37,221 nt of DNA from a virus, in the IMG/VR virus record IMGVR_UViG_2162886007_000037, positions 1 through 37,221 of that record; one strand, written 5' to 3'. The translations under genes and the position numbers were made by a program. This document shows positions 1-6,469 of this stretch, piece by piece. The notes below the pieces were generated by a model that worked only from the letters and a program-made list of their open reading frames with translations, had not been told where the DNA came from and did not search any database. Position 1 is the first letter of the stretch. Each line of letters begins with the position of its first letter.

Positions 1-117
1 AATATCCTCTAATGTGACTTGATCATTGCGAACAACTTTTACTTCCTGATCCAACTCGCCAAAATACTGGACGATGTTGTAGGTAAAAGAGTCGTAATTG
101 TCGATCATTAGAAGCAT
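1..117 (-). CDS. trpG: TrpG, anthranilate synthase glutamine amidotransferase subunit (N-terminal part, host)
   Basis: Translating the reverse strand from the ATG at 117-115 gives 39 residues beginning [20 protein letters not shown], the characteristic N-terminus of the class I glutaminase subunit of anthranilate/aminodeoxychorismate synthase. That subunit releases ammonia from glutamine for tryptophan or folate precursor synthesis. The gene continues off the left edge. It is a host gene: its first 17 bases lie inside the attL repeat, so the prophage sits immediately at the start codon and leaves the reading frame intact. A second in-frame ATG (codon 4) could also start it. The name trpG rather than pabA is the usual one for this bifunctional subunit and is slightly uncertain. 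Confidence 0.9.
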   Translation of the reverse strand, partial: MLLMIDNYDSFTYNIVQYFGELDQEVKVVRNDQVTLEDI

Positions 118-222
118 TTTAGATTCAACTCACTAATAAATAAGGGGATTTTATTTTGTGGTGGTTTTGATACTCAATTTGGTACTCAAGATTGAGAAAG
201 TACCTATGTCATTGTATAAAAT
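101..222. repeat. attL: left copy of the attachment-site direct repeat
   Basis: These 122 bases match 37100-37221 with a single difference (t at 159, g at 37158). The base before the repeat differs (g at 100, t at 37099), which sets the left boundary. The repeat covers the first 17 bases of trpG and 105 bases upstream of its start. It is long for a core site, so the phage carries a copy of the trpG upstream region and replaces it on integration. The crossover point within the repeat cannot be placed. Confidence 0.92.
148..177 (-). promoter_or_regulatory. Candidate trpG promoter inside attL
   Basis: On the minus strand TTGAGT (177-172) and TAAAAT (153-148) are separated by 18 bp and would start transcription about 25 bases before the trpG ATG at 117. 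The site lies wholly inside the att repeat, so trpG would keep it after integration and an identical copy would sit in attR facing int. It was called from sequence match only. Confidence 0.4.
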
Positions 223-244
223 AAAGCCACCTCAATAGGTGGCT
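215..244 (-). terminator. Rho-independent terminator ending the left early operon
   Basis: Read on the minus strand, a 7-bp perfect stem (GCCACCT / AGGTGGC, 243-237 and 233-227) with loop ATTG is followed by a T-rich tail (TTTATTTTAT). The stop codon of the gene ending at 232 lies within the hairpin. The T-tail runs into the att repeat, whose right edge is 222. Confidence 0.75.
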
Positions 245-501
245 ACTTTATCAGATTCTTTTGTGTCTGTAACGACAGATTGCACATACGACAACAACCA
301 AAAACTTTTTCGCCCATCCTTGTGTGGCCTTTGGTATCTGCCTTCACGTATCCGAGCATCTAGAGTTTCAGGCTCAATATTGAGCATATGGGCAAATTCT
401 TCACGACCAACACGTCGCTCTTCTTTGCTTTGAGCTATTCGTTCGGCTACTGCAACAATTTTCTCAAGAATACTAGCTTCAATTTTAACTACGTGTCCCA
501 T
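232..501 (-). CDS. Small putative DNA-binding protein next to attL (excisionase candidate)
   Basis: This 89-residue protein is the last gene of the left operon, 10 bases from the att repeat. The segment REEFAHMLNIEPETLDAR followed by a basic stretch (RYQRPHKDGRKSFW, about residues 34-68) looks like a short winged-helix/AlpA-Xis-type DNA-binding fold. That fold and its place beside the attachment site are why I suggest a recombination directionality factor. A strong ribosome site (GGAGGGG) precedes ATG 501; the upstream gene stops 3 bases before. Family assignment is inference and the basic N-terminal helix could also suit a generic regulator. Confidence 0.55.
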   Translation of the reverse strand: MGHVVKIEASILEKIVAVAERIAQSKEERRVGREEFAHMLNIEPETLDARIREGRYQRPHKDGRKSFWLLSYVQSVVTDTKESDKVATY

Positions 502-502
502 T

Positions 503-766
503 TCACCCCTCCTTACTTTCCGCTTTGCTAAACTTCACCTCTACGACCTCTTCACCCATTGTGGCTTTTACCGTCACATCTTTTTTGCCGTCATCTTCCC
601 AAGTAAAAGATTTAACTTCATTGCCTGTAGGTTCTAAGCCAAAATTATCTAATGTTTGACGTATAGCAAATAAATGTTCACTAAGTTCTGCTAAACAATC
701 TTTGATTCGGTCGGAAGGGATTTTAAGAAAGTCGCCTAGTGACTCTATTCTGTATTTTTCACTCAT
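503..766 (-). CDS. Hypothetical protein, left early operon
   Basis: This 87-residue acidic protein is not a family I recognise. It has no membrane segment. Its N-terminal half is helical (about residues 1-42), and a beta-like C-terminal segment is rich in Val, Lys and Glu. Its ATG overlaps the TGA of the preceding gene (ATGA at 766-763), so the two are translationally coupled. Lying between the recombination genes and the putative excisionase, it may be an accessory to recombination or anti-host functions, but nothing in the sequence proves this. Confidence 0.6.
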   Translation of the reverse strand: MSEKYRIESLGDFLKIPSDRIKDCLAELSEHLFAIRQTLDNFGLEPTGNEVKSFTWEDDGKKDVTVKATMGEEVVEVKFSKAESKEG

Positions 767-1170
767 CCCTCAGCTCCCGATTCACTTTCTACTATCATTG
801 CCTTATCTATTGCTTCACGTTTTGTTTGATGAACTGTCTCTGTTAAACGTTCCCATCCACTAATCCAATAAACATCATTTACACAAAATCCTTCACCAGT
901 TTTGTCATAGTTTTCATCATAATTAACATCAGTTGTGACCAATCTTGGTTCTTGTAGCATGAAATCTAAGCGCGCTGTATCTTTTGCTTGATCCTCGGTA
1001 ACGAGTACACCCTCTGGCACCGCCTGAGTATTAGCTTTTATCTGCCATAATTCCCAACCTAGCTGAGACTTAGAATTTGTATATTCACCATCTTCAAGTT
1101 CGAGTTCACGTTGCTTACCGCCAACACTTAAATAAGCTTCTTCAAAAGCCTCTCTTTCATTCAATGTCAT
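763..1170 (-). CDS. Hypothetical phage protein downstream of the exonuclease
   Basis: This 135-residue protein starts at ATG 1170 with ribosome site GGGAGC and overlaps the exonuclease stop by four bases. The N-terminal region (FEEAYLSVGGKQRELELEDGEY, then LGWELWQ, about residues 8-45) resembles a short module seen in many phage proteins of unknown role, with an aromatic WELWQ motif. The remainder is acidic, with a WISGWERL segment near residue 103. No catalytic motif is visible. Operon position suggests an early function linked to recombination. Confidence 0.6.
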   Translation of the reverse strand: MTLNEREAFEEAYLSVGGKQRELELEDGEYTNSKSQLGWELWQIKANTQAVPEGVLVTEDQAKDTARLDFMLQEPRLVTTDVNYDENYDKTGEGFCVNDVYWISGWERLTETVHQTKREAIDKAMIVESESGAEG

Positions 1171-1775
1171 GCTGCTGCTCCCAATTCTTTTAATGCCTCA
1201 TCAATGCTTTTGTTGAATTGGCGAACATCGTTTTCAATTGCTTCAATGCCTAAATCCTTAGCAAACACACGTATAATGATTAGCTGCAAAGCTTCTGGCA
1301 GACGTGGGTCATAACTAATAAAGTCACACCATTCACGACGAGTACAAGATAATTGACTTGTGATCTGTGGAATATATTCGTCTGGCACTTGCTTGGTTAA
1401 AAGCGTATTTAAATGCGTTGTAGTGTCAGGGCATTTAGCTTCGATCTGACCATCTGTACCCACAAGTCCATCTGGAGAAGACCCAAACATTTCAATAAAA
1501 GGGTGGTCAATTAAACCCGTGCCAACTACAAAGTTGCCTGTTTCATTTTCATAAGCAGCGATTGCATAAGGTTCGTTGTCGATACCCCATTGCATTGCAG
1601 CATTAGTGAAGAATTCCTTCTGAACGCCAGTTAGGCGCTCAGCTAGAATTGTTAAACCTAATGCATTTAAAGCTTTTCCTTTGGCAGGCTTAGCATTTAA
1701 ATCTTTGATGCGACTAGCAGTTACTTTGCCGCATCGTTCTGAATGCCAATCATCACTACGCTGGAGAATGTTCAT
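1167..1775 (-). CDS. YqaJ/lambda-type 5'-3' exonuclease
   Basis: The 202-residue product has the lambda-exonuclease/YqaJ pattern: RSDDWHSERCGKVTASRI at the N-terminus, GSSPDG with Asp102, then IEAK with Glu112 and Lys114 (the PD-(D/E)XK catalytic set), and QITSQL about 30 residues later. Such enzymes resect double-stranded ends to give a 3' overhang for the partner annealing protein encoded just upstream. ATG 1775 is chosen because AGGAG lies 6 bases before it; an upstream in-frame start at 1820 has no such site. The gene overlaps the end of the annealing-protein gene by 20 bases, which fits a two-gene recombination pair. Confidence 0.9.
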   Translation of the reverse strand: MNILQRSDDWHSERCGKVTASRIKDLNAKPAKGKALNALGLTILAERLTGVQKEFFTNAAMQWGIDNEPYAIAAYENETGNFVVGTGLIDHPFIEMFGSSPDGLVGTDGQIEAKCPDTTTHLNTLLTKQVPDEYIPQITSQLSCTRREWCDFISYDPRLPEALQLIIIRVFAKDLGIEAIENDVRQFNKSIDEALKELGAAA

Positions 1776-2637
1776 AAGTTTCTCCTTGGCGTTGTAGGGC
1801 TTGGTCAGCAAACTGCGCAATTTCTTTTAAGCTAATTGAGTGAGTAGACCAGAAGTGAGCAGACCAAGTATTTTTTGGTAAGGTTGCATGAGCTTCTGCT
1901 AAACGCTTTGTTCCGTACTGTGCTTCTTGTTTGAAAAAAGGTAAGTGCTCATCTTCAAAGGCTTGGTAACCTTCTGGAATGCTGTCTGATGGTGATGAGA
2001 AATTTTCAGGTACAGCTTCAGTTCCAGTTACATCGAGGGTCTTACCATGCATTTCTTCAGCTGTGTATTCGTTGCCAAGTTCTTCAGAAAATGCTTTCCT
2101 TAGGGCACCTGCTTCAGCACATTTAGATAGTTGCCCACGCTTACGCTTTGTCCACATTGCATTTAATGAACCATCTTTGGTAGTTGCACAAGCCTCTTCA
2201 AAATATTCTGTGTGCGACCATTTGGTCAAAACGCCATTCACAATCTTATGAACAACTACTGTGCAATATTCTGGAACTGTGTGAGTTTTATTCCCAAATT
2301 GCATTTGTACCATTGGGCCGAAAATTGGCTCATCTTGTCCAGCATATTGTCCAGTGCGGTGAGCAGTAATCCGATGTTCGGTAATTGATGGCATGATTGT
2401 GTCACGCCATTCAGTGTTTCCTGTTTGAGCATTTTTCACTGACATTGGTACAATATGGCAAGGCTTCTTCATAATGTCTAAGCTACGTGCTTTTGCATAC
2501 TCAACTGCCATGATTATTGATTCAGGCTTTGCACCAGGAAAGATAGAAGAAGTAAGGGCAGACCACATAGCCTCATCAATGTTGTAATCTTTAATACTCA
2601 AACCTAATTGGCTTTCAACTTTAGCTATAGCATTCAT
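1756..2637 (-). CDS. RecT/Redbeta-family single-strand annealing protein
   Basis: This 293-residue protein resembles phage Bet/RecT proteins. An N-terminal region lists residues typical of the family (AVEYAKARSLDIMKKPCHIVPM, about 45-66), and there is a conserved basic helix, WTKRKRGQLSKCAEAGALRKAF, near residues 160-180. The protein anneals complementary single strands produced by the exonuclease encoded directly downstream, driving recombination or concatemer formation. GAGGT lies 8 bases before ATG 2637. The C-terminal 90 residues (after about 200) are variable and acidic, as is usual for the interaction tail. Confidence 0.87.
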   Translation of the reverse strand: MNAIAKVESQLGLSIKDYNIDEAMWSALTSSIFPGAKPESIIMAVEYAKARSLDIMKKPCHIVPMSVKNAQTGNTEWRDTIMPSITEHRITAHRTGQYAGQDEPIFGPMVQMQFGNKTHTVPEYCTVVVHKIVNGVLTKWSHTEYFEEACATTKDGSLNAMWTKRKRGQLSKCAEAGALRKAFSEELGNEYTAEEMHGKTLDVTGTEAVPENFSSPSDSIPEGYQAFEDEHLPFFKQEAQYGTKRLAEAHATLPKNTWSAHFWSTHSISLKEIAQFADQALQRQGETYEHSPA

Positions 2638-2649
2638 CTTGTAGACCTC

Positions 2650-3702
2650 TTAGTATTTGATAGAAATGTTTGGCACTTCATTCTTCGCAATTAAACGAAT
2701 CAATTCTTTTGCCATTTCTTCTGTTAAGCCCGGAACGCCATACATCATTGCTGACAAGGCTTCATTGTTAATTTTTTTCATGTGATTGCGGTTAGCTAAA
2801 CGAGCTTCCTCCGCGTTACGATCTGCCTCTAGCTTTGCAGCTTGTTCAGCCTCAATACGCTTACGCTCAACTTCAGCGGCATGTTGTGCACGCAACTCAG
2901 CAGCTTCTTTTTCAGCAACAAGACGAGCTTCACGTTCAGCAGCGTCACGTTTTTCACGCTCAGCTTTAGCAATAGCTTCTTGCTTTTCTCGTTCTACGCG
3001 ATCTGCTTCCGCCTTGGCTTTTTGCTCAGCTTCGATGCGGGCTTTCTCAGCCGCTTCACGTGCTATACGTTCTTCGTGCTCACGCTGTAATCGCTTTTGC
3101 TCAGCTTTACGTAGACGTTCCAATTCGGCTTGTTCCGCTTCATACTTTTCACGACTGGCTAAGCGACCACGTAGCGCCTCAATAGCTTCAAACTTTGCAA
3201 CTTTTGCTTCTTGTTCGTACTCTTCAAAAGTTCCATCAATTACAAGCTGTTCAACCCAAGAGAGAGAGACCTTGATTCTTTCTACTGTTTCTTCTACAAA
3301 TGGATGTGCAGCAGTTCGAATGCTTTGAATAGCTTCAATGTGTTGAGCAACACGATCTTTCTCAGCCTGTTCCCATGCATCACGTGGTGCCAAGATTTCA
3401 TCACGCAATAAATCAAACTTCTTAACGATTGCGATTCGATCATCATCAATTACTTTGATTTGAGCCTTTTGTTCAGCTACTAACTCTTTGCCGCATTTCT
3501 CAACCAAAGTCTTTGATTTACTAATTTTCAAAGCTAGTGAGCCAATAGCATCACGACCTTTCTTTGTGCTTACATCTGGAACATGAGAACGAACCTCTTG
3601 AGCAATACGCTCGAACAATTCATCTGTACCACCACGTTTACCAAAAGCAGCAACAATCACATTTTGTTCTAATACTTGTACTTCGTTAATTTGAGCATTC
3701 AT
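2650..3702 (-). CDS. Long coiled-coil protein (DUF1351-like) of the recombination cluster
   Basis: This 350-residue protein has an N-terminal domain (about 1-115, including GRDAIGSLALKISKSKTLVEKCGKEL) like that of phage DUF1351-type proteins found beside recT. A very Ala/Glu/Arg/Lys-rich helix follows (about 185-310), with many EAE and KAEAD repeats forming a continuous coiled coil. The compact C-terminal end is GVPGLTEEMAKELIRLIA. The composition of the coil is TolA-like. Its place directly upstream of the annealing protein, 12 bases apart, suggests a recombination or DNA-scaffolding role. AGGA precedes ATG 3702. Confidence 0.7.
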   Translation of the reverse strand: MNAQINEVQVLEQNVIVAAFGKRGGTDELFERIAQEVRSHVPDVSTKKGRDAIGSLALKISKSKTLVEKCGKELVAEQKAQIKVIDDDRIAIVKKFDLLRDEILAPRDAWEQAEKDRVAQHIEAIQSIRTAAHPFVEETVERIKVSLSWVEQLVIDGTFEEYEQEAKVAKFEAIEALRGRLASREKYEAEQAELERLRKAEQKRLQREHEERIAREAAEKARIEAEQKAKAEADRVEREKQEAIAKAEREKRDAAEREARLVAEKEAAELRAQHAAEVERKRIEAEQAAKLEADRNAEEARLANRNHMKKINNEALSAMMYGVPGLTEEMAKELIRLIAKNEVPNISIKY

Positions 3703-3711
3703 AATCTTTTC

Positions 3712-3960
3712 CTAATTCTTTTCTACAGGGCGTTTACGTAAAGAAGTCTTCCAATCACCTTGGTATCCAAAAGTTGGTGCAGCATCGATGAGTCTGCCAA
3801 AATCCCAATATCTTCCACACTCATGCAGCTCAGGTTCATTTTCCCACCAGTCTGCACGATCAATTTCTTCATCATGTGTCCAGAAATTGGCATTCTCAGG
3901 TGCTTCTGACCAATCAGGCTCAAAGTGATCATCTGTTAAATATTTAGAAAAAACTTCCAT
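3712..3960 (-). CDS. Small acidic hypothetical protein
   Basis: This is an 82-residue, strongly acidic and Trp-rich protein (for example FWTHDEEIDRADWWENEPEL). I do not recognise the family. The ATG at 3960-3958 shares one base with the upstream TGA (TGATG) and sits 6 bases after GAGAGG, so it is preferred over a GTG three bases earlier. Small acidic early phage proteins are often DNA mimics that block host nucleases or regulators; that is only a guess here. Confidence 0.6.
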   Translation of the reverse strand: MEVFSKYLTDDHFEPDWSEAPENANFWTHDEEIDRADWWENEPELHECGRYWDFGRLIDAAPTFGYQGDWKTSLRKRPVEKN

Positions 3961-4343
3961 CACCCACCTCTCAACTCTTCATCTGCCAACTCTTCGGCGT
4001 AGTATTTAAGCTGCTCGTTTAAGCTGTTTACTTGTGTTGTTGTTAGTTGGAATAGAAGACCTATTGGAGCTTCCACATATTCAGCACCCACCACTTCAAC
4101 ATGAGTGCGGTCATCTACAACGAGTTGGTCATAAAACTGATCTTTGCTGTCTTCTGGATGAAGGATTGAGCCTACAACTCGTACTTCTCTAACAACATCT
4201 GCAACAATCTTGCATTTCAATGTTGCGCAACCACTTTCCAATTCAAATGAAACAGTGTTGTCTTTAACCTCAAATTCACCAGACACTTGAAGCATTGGGA
4301 AAGAAGGGCACAACAGCTCAGGTTTGGTAACGAACATATTCAT
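3960..4343 (-). CDS. Hypothetical protein, left early operon
   Basis: This 127-residue protein is of unknown function. A predicted beta-rich N-terminal half (VSGEFEVKDNTVSFELESG) is followed by a helical C-terminus (LNEQLKYYAEELADEEL). Its start overlaps the upstream stop (ATGA at 4343-4340) and it ends in TGATG with the next gene, so it is part of a coupled chain. No membrane or catalytic motif is visible. Confidence 0.6.
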   Translation of the reverse strand: MNMFVTKPELLCPSFPMLQVSGEFEVKDNTVSFELESGCATLKCKIVADVVREVRVVGSILHPEDSKDQFYDQLVVDDRTHVEVVGAEYVEAPIGLLFQLTTTQVNSLNEQLKYYAEELADEELRGG

Positions 4344-5005
4344 GAGTTGTTACCTCTCAGCTTGTCAGCAAATGCATTGCGTTCTTCACGTGAACTGAAC
4401 TCATAAGTGACAGAGTAGTTCTGGTTATGAAGCGTTGTATTGCTCGGCTTTGGCAGTTCAGCGTTTACTGTTAGGGTGGTTGGTTTGAGGCGAAAATCAA
4501 ATCCATCATTTAAGATGTCACAAGCTGGTAAATGTTTTGCATCTTGCCACTCATATGAACCATCTATTAGTTCACAGTAAGCTTCAACTTCAACTCGTTT
4601 GCCAATGAGATCGTACGCCTCAGCCCCGATAATCAAGCCTTGGTCTTGGGTTTGGGTAATAGGTTGTATATCAAGATCAGAACTAAATTCCGATTGTCTC
4701 CAATGATTTCCAGACCACCAATGTCCTGTGCTTTTCTCAAAATCAACACAAGTCCATTTACTTCCATCTCGATCAATATGAGTGGCATCCCTCACATCAT
4801 TACGTTTCAACACAACAAGGTCATTTAGTTTTGCAATACTTATTAATTCATACTGTTCTGGATGCAAGACACCATTAAAAACATTCTTATCTTGAGCTTT
4901 TACATATAAGAAACTAGAAATTTCATTTAACCCAGTAGTGTCATAGCCAAGTTCATCTAACAGACTTATAGCCTCGTCGGTGTTTGGAATTTTGTAGTTA
5001 TCCAT
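4340..5005 (-). CDS. Hypothetical protein, left early operon
   Basis: This 221-residue protein has no family I can name. The central region contains WTCVDFEKSTGHWWSGNHWRQSE (about 84-106), an aromatic cluster, and the C-terminal half has FDFRLKP, a short motif frequent in phage proteins of this size. AAGGAG lies 8 bases before ATG 5005, and the gene overlaps the upstream one by 8 bases. It could be a composite of two small phage domains. Confidence 0.6.
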   Translation of the reverse strand: MDNYKIPNTDEAISLLDELGYDTTGLNEISSFLYVKAQDKNVFNGVLHPEQYELISIAKLNDLVVLKRNDVRDATHIDRDGSKWTCVDFEKSTGHWWSGNHWRQSEFSSDLDIQPITQTQDQGLIIGAEAYDLIGKRVEVEAYCELIDGSYEWQDAKHLPACDILNDGFDFRLKPTTLTVNAELPKPSNTTLHNQNYSVTYEFSSREERNAFADKLRGNNS

Positions 5006-5189
5006 GAGAGGGCTCCTTGTCTTGTTCTAACTTCTTAAGAGCTAAATCCCATGCAGCCTTTTCAGTTTTAGCTGAGTTAGCAAAGAAGTATTGACCTTCA
5101 AAGATTTGGTAAAACTGGAACATTCCACCGCCAATTGATTTGCAATAAAGGTTAGGGTTTGCTCGTCGGCATAAAGCTTTAGAATTCAT
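4998..5189 (-). CDS. Small hypothetical protein
   Basis: This 63-residue protein starts with MNSKALCRRANPNLYCKS and ends in a helix (TEKAAWDLALKKLEQDKE). It contains a YYF-like aromatic core (MFQFYQIFEGQYFF). ATG 5189 follows GAGGGGG and overlaps the upstream TAA (TAATG). It is a typical early phage small protein and I cannot assign a function. Confidence 0.55.
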   Translation of the reverse strand: MNSKALCRRANPNLYCKSIGGGMFQFYQIFEGQYFFANSAKTEKAAWDLALKKLEQDKEPSHG

Positions 5190-5395
5190 TAGTTAGCCCC
5201 CTCAACCTGAACGCGGACATAAAGGTTTTCTTTTGCTTTGAGTTCGTTGACGTGTTGCTCGTCGGCACAGCCACGTAAGAAGCCAAATACAATGAAAGTG
5301 ATAACCCAGAAAGCTATGAAAGCTTTTGAGCCATCCTTAAAGGCTTGGCTAAGCTTGTACTTTTCAATTCTTTGTTCCATAATCTTCTCACTCAT
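5189..5395 (-). CDS. Small single-pass membrane protein, first gene of the left operon
   Basis: This 68-residue protein has one clear transmembrane segment (about 24-41, KAFIAFWVITFIVFGFL) after a basic N-terminus. It is the first gene after PL, where lambda has N, but it has no arginine-rich RNA-binding motif. Two starts are possible: ATG 5395, whose ribosome site lies in a leader hairpin, or ATG 5380, with GAGAAG just upstream and outside the hairpin. Being expressed first from PL, it might act at the membrane early after infection, for example in exclusion; this is inference. Confidence 0.6.
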   Translation of the reverse strand: MSEKIMEQRIEKYKLSQAFKDGSKAFIAFWVITFIVFGFLRGCADEQHVNELKAKENLYVRVQVEGAN

Positions 5396-5400
5396 TGAGT

Positions 5401-5436
5401 AAAAGTCCCTCTCCGTCGAAAGCTAGGGGCTTTTTT
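5401..5436. terminator. Hairpin in the PL leader (terminator-like in both directions)
   Basis: AAAAGTCCCT (5401-5410) pairs with AGGGGCTTTT (5425-5434) around a 14-base loop, giving a 10-bp stem with one G-U pair. On the plus strand it ends in six T, a good terminator against rightward transcription into the control region. On the minus strand the tail is only ACTTTTAC, so it could be a weak attenuator in the leader of the left operon. Confidence 0.6.
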
Positions 5437-5452
5437 GTTATCTGGTGAGATA

Positions 5453-5481
5453 AATATAGAATATTCTATAAAAGTAATCAA
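5453..5481 (-). promoter_or_regulatory. PL, promoter of the left early operon
   Basis: On the minus strand TTGATT (5481-5476) and TATATT (5458-5453) are 17 bp apart, a close match to the sigma-70 consensus. One operator palindrome overlaps the -10 and the spacer and another starts at the -35, as expected for a repressor-controlled early promoter. Transcription would start near 5446 and read into the genes at 5395-232. Confidence 0.75.
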
Positions 5482-5514
5482 TAGAAATTTCTATATATTG
5501 TCTATAATTTCTAT
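5456..5514. promoter_or_regulatory. OL: left operator cluster for the CI-type repressor
   Basis: ATAGAATATTCTAT (5456-5469, extendable to a perfect 16-bp palindrome 5455-5470) and ATAGAAATTTCTAT (5481-5494) are perfect palindromes and recur identically on the other side of the repressor gene. A third site (5501-5514) keeps only a perfect right half (AATTTCTAT). The first two overlap PL, so bound repressor would shut the left operon. Confidence 0.8.
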
Positions 5515-5578
5515 ATTTTCTCTATTAAATTCTTAATTATATAGAGGATATTTTTGTAGTTATTTTATAAAAGGCAAT

Positions 5579-5601
5579 AAAAAACCCGCTCAAGGCGGGC
5601 A
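5579..5601 (-). terminator. Terminator after the repressor gene
   Basis: On the minus strand CCCGC-CTTGA-GCGGG is followed by six T (5584-5579). It lies 16 bases beyond the repressor stop codon and would separate repressor transcription from the PL region that follows in the same direction. Confidence 0.85.
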
Positions 5602-5616
5602 TGTTTCTATATTTTT

Positions 5617-6309
5617 CTATCCAGCTCTATAAAACTGTCTTCCAATCACTCTAAAACTAGCACCATTATCAGCCGAAACAGTCTTATCTCTATATTTTGG
5701 ATTAAGGCTATGTAGAGTTAATTTTCCACCCTCTTCCTTGAAGATCTGTTTCAACATTGCTTCACCCTCAAAATAAACAGCATAGAACTCATTATCTTTG
5801 ATTTCTGTGTCTGCTAAATCAATGGCAAACACATCCCCCGTACAAACATACGGTTCTTGTGAGTCACCTGAAGCAATTGCCAGCTTAACATTCTCTGGCT
5901 TAACACCATGTTTTTTAAAAAACTGTGGAGGGAAGTCGTATTTACCAATAACTTCATCAAAATGAAATTCAATGGATTCCCCGTCCCCACAGGCAAACCG
6001 TATATTCACCAAATCAATCCAAATTCTTTCGTCTTTTTCTTCTTCTGAGATTACCGTAACTTTCGGAGAGTTTTCAAGAATTTGACTTAGACTTTTGTCG
6101 GTATCTTCAACGGATTCGCCAGTTCTCAGCCAATATGGATCTACATTCAAAACTTTAGCTATCTCAGCTAAGTGAGATGAGCCGTGCTTTGCCGACTTTT
6201 CTAGGTAGGCATAAGAAGGCTGCCTCATTCCCACAGCTTCAGCAACTTGTTTTTGTGATAGTCCAGCTTTTAAGCGTGATTCTTTCAATCTTTCAGATTG
6301 GGTGGACAT
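5617..6309 (-). CDS. CI/LexA-type phage repressor with S24 self-cleavage domain
   Basis: This 230-residue protein (from ATG 6309) maintains lysogeny. An N-terminal helix-turn-helix (SRLKAGLSQKQVAEAVGMRQPSYAYLE, about 11-37) is followed by a C-terminal S24 peptidase domain: cleavage pair Cys107-Gly108 in FACGDGES, catalytic Ser150 in GDSQEP, Lys187 in AMLKQIF. RecA-stimulated autocleavage on DNA damage is the known behaviour of this family. A longer in-frame reading to TTG 6342 lies at or before the predicted PRM start, so 6309 is preferred; ATG 6327 remains possible. No strong ribosome site is visible, as is common for repressors. Confidence 0.93.
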   Translation of the reverse strand: MSTQSERLKESRLKAGLSQKQVAEAVGMRQPSYAYLEKSAKHGSSHLAEIAKVLNVDPYWLRTGESVEDTDKSLSQILENSPKVTVISEEEKDERIWIDLVNIRFACGDGESIEFHFDEVIGKYDFPPQFFKKHGVKPENVKLAIASGDSQEPYVCTGDVFAIDLADTEIKDNEFYAVYFEGEAMLKQIFKEEGGKLTLHSLNPKYRDKTVSADNGASFRVIGRQFYRAG

Positions 6310-6341
6310 GCTTTGAATCTCAAACATATAGATCAAACTCA

Positions 6342-6370
6342 ATAATATATAAACATTTCTATCACCTCAA
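6342..6370 (-). promoter_or_regulatory. PRM, repressor maintenance promoter
   Basis: On the minus strand TTGAGG (6370-6365) and TATTAT (6347-6342) are spaced by 17 bp. Transcription would start near 6335, 26 bases before the chosen repressor ATG. A 12/14 match to the operator lies in the spacer (6349-6362), allowing repressor to control its own synthesis. Confidence 0.7.
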
Positions 6371-6437
6371 ATTTTAACAGGAACAATAAAATAGAAATTT
6401 CTATTGCTTTTTGTTGACTAAATATAGAATATTCTAT
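6349..6437. promoter_or_regulatory. OR: right operator cluster (three sites)
   Basis: ATAGAATATTCTAT (6424-6437) lies in the PR promoter. ATAGAAATTTCTAT (6391-6404) lies between the promoters. ATAAACATTTCTAT (6349-6362, 12 of 14 matching) lies in PRM. The first two are identical to the left operators. Centre distances are 33 and 42 bp. The arrangement parallels lambda OR1-OR3, with the weakest match at the repressor's own promoter. Confidence 0.8.
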
Positions 6438-6442
6438 AAATT
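6414..6442 (+). promoter_or_regulatory. PR, promoter of the right early operon
   Basis: TTGACT (6414-6419) is followed by TATAAA (6435-6440, 15-bp spacing) or TAAATT (6437-6442, 17 bp). The operator palindrome 6424-6437 fills the spacer. A further inverted repeat (CTATA-AAA-TATAG, 6446-6458) lies between the promoter and the ribosome site of the first gene. Confidence 0.7.
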
Positions 6443-6469
6443 AGTCTATAAAATATAGAGGAGATGGTT

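Noticed and set aside
2786-3328. Plus-strand open frame of 180 codons (Ser/Ala/Arg-rich)
   Set aside because: It is the reverse of the Ala/Glu/Lys-rich coiled-coil gene on the minus strand, which has a good start, ribosome site and operon position. The Ser/Ala/Arg composition is an artefact of that repeat.
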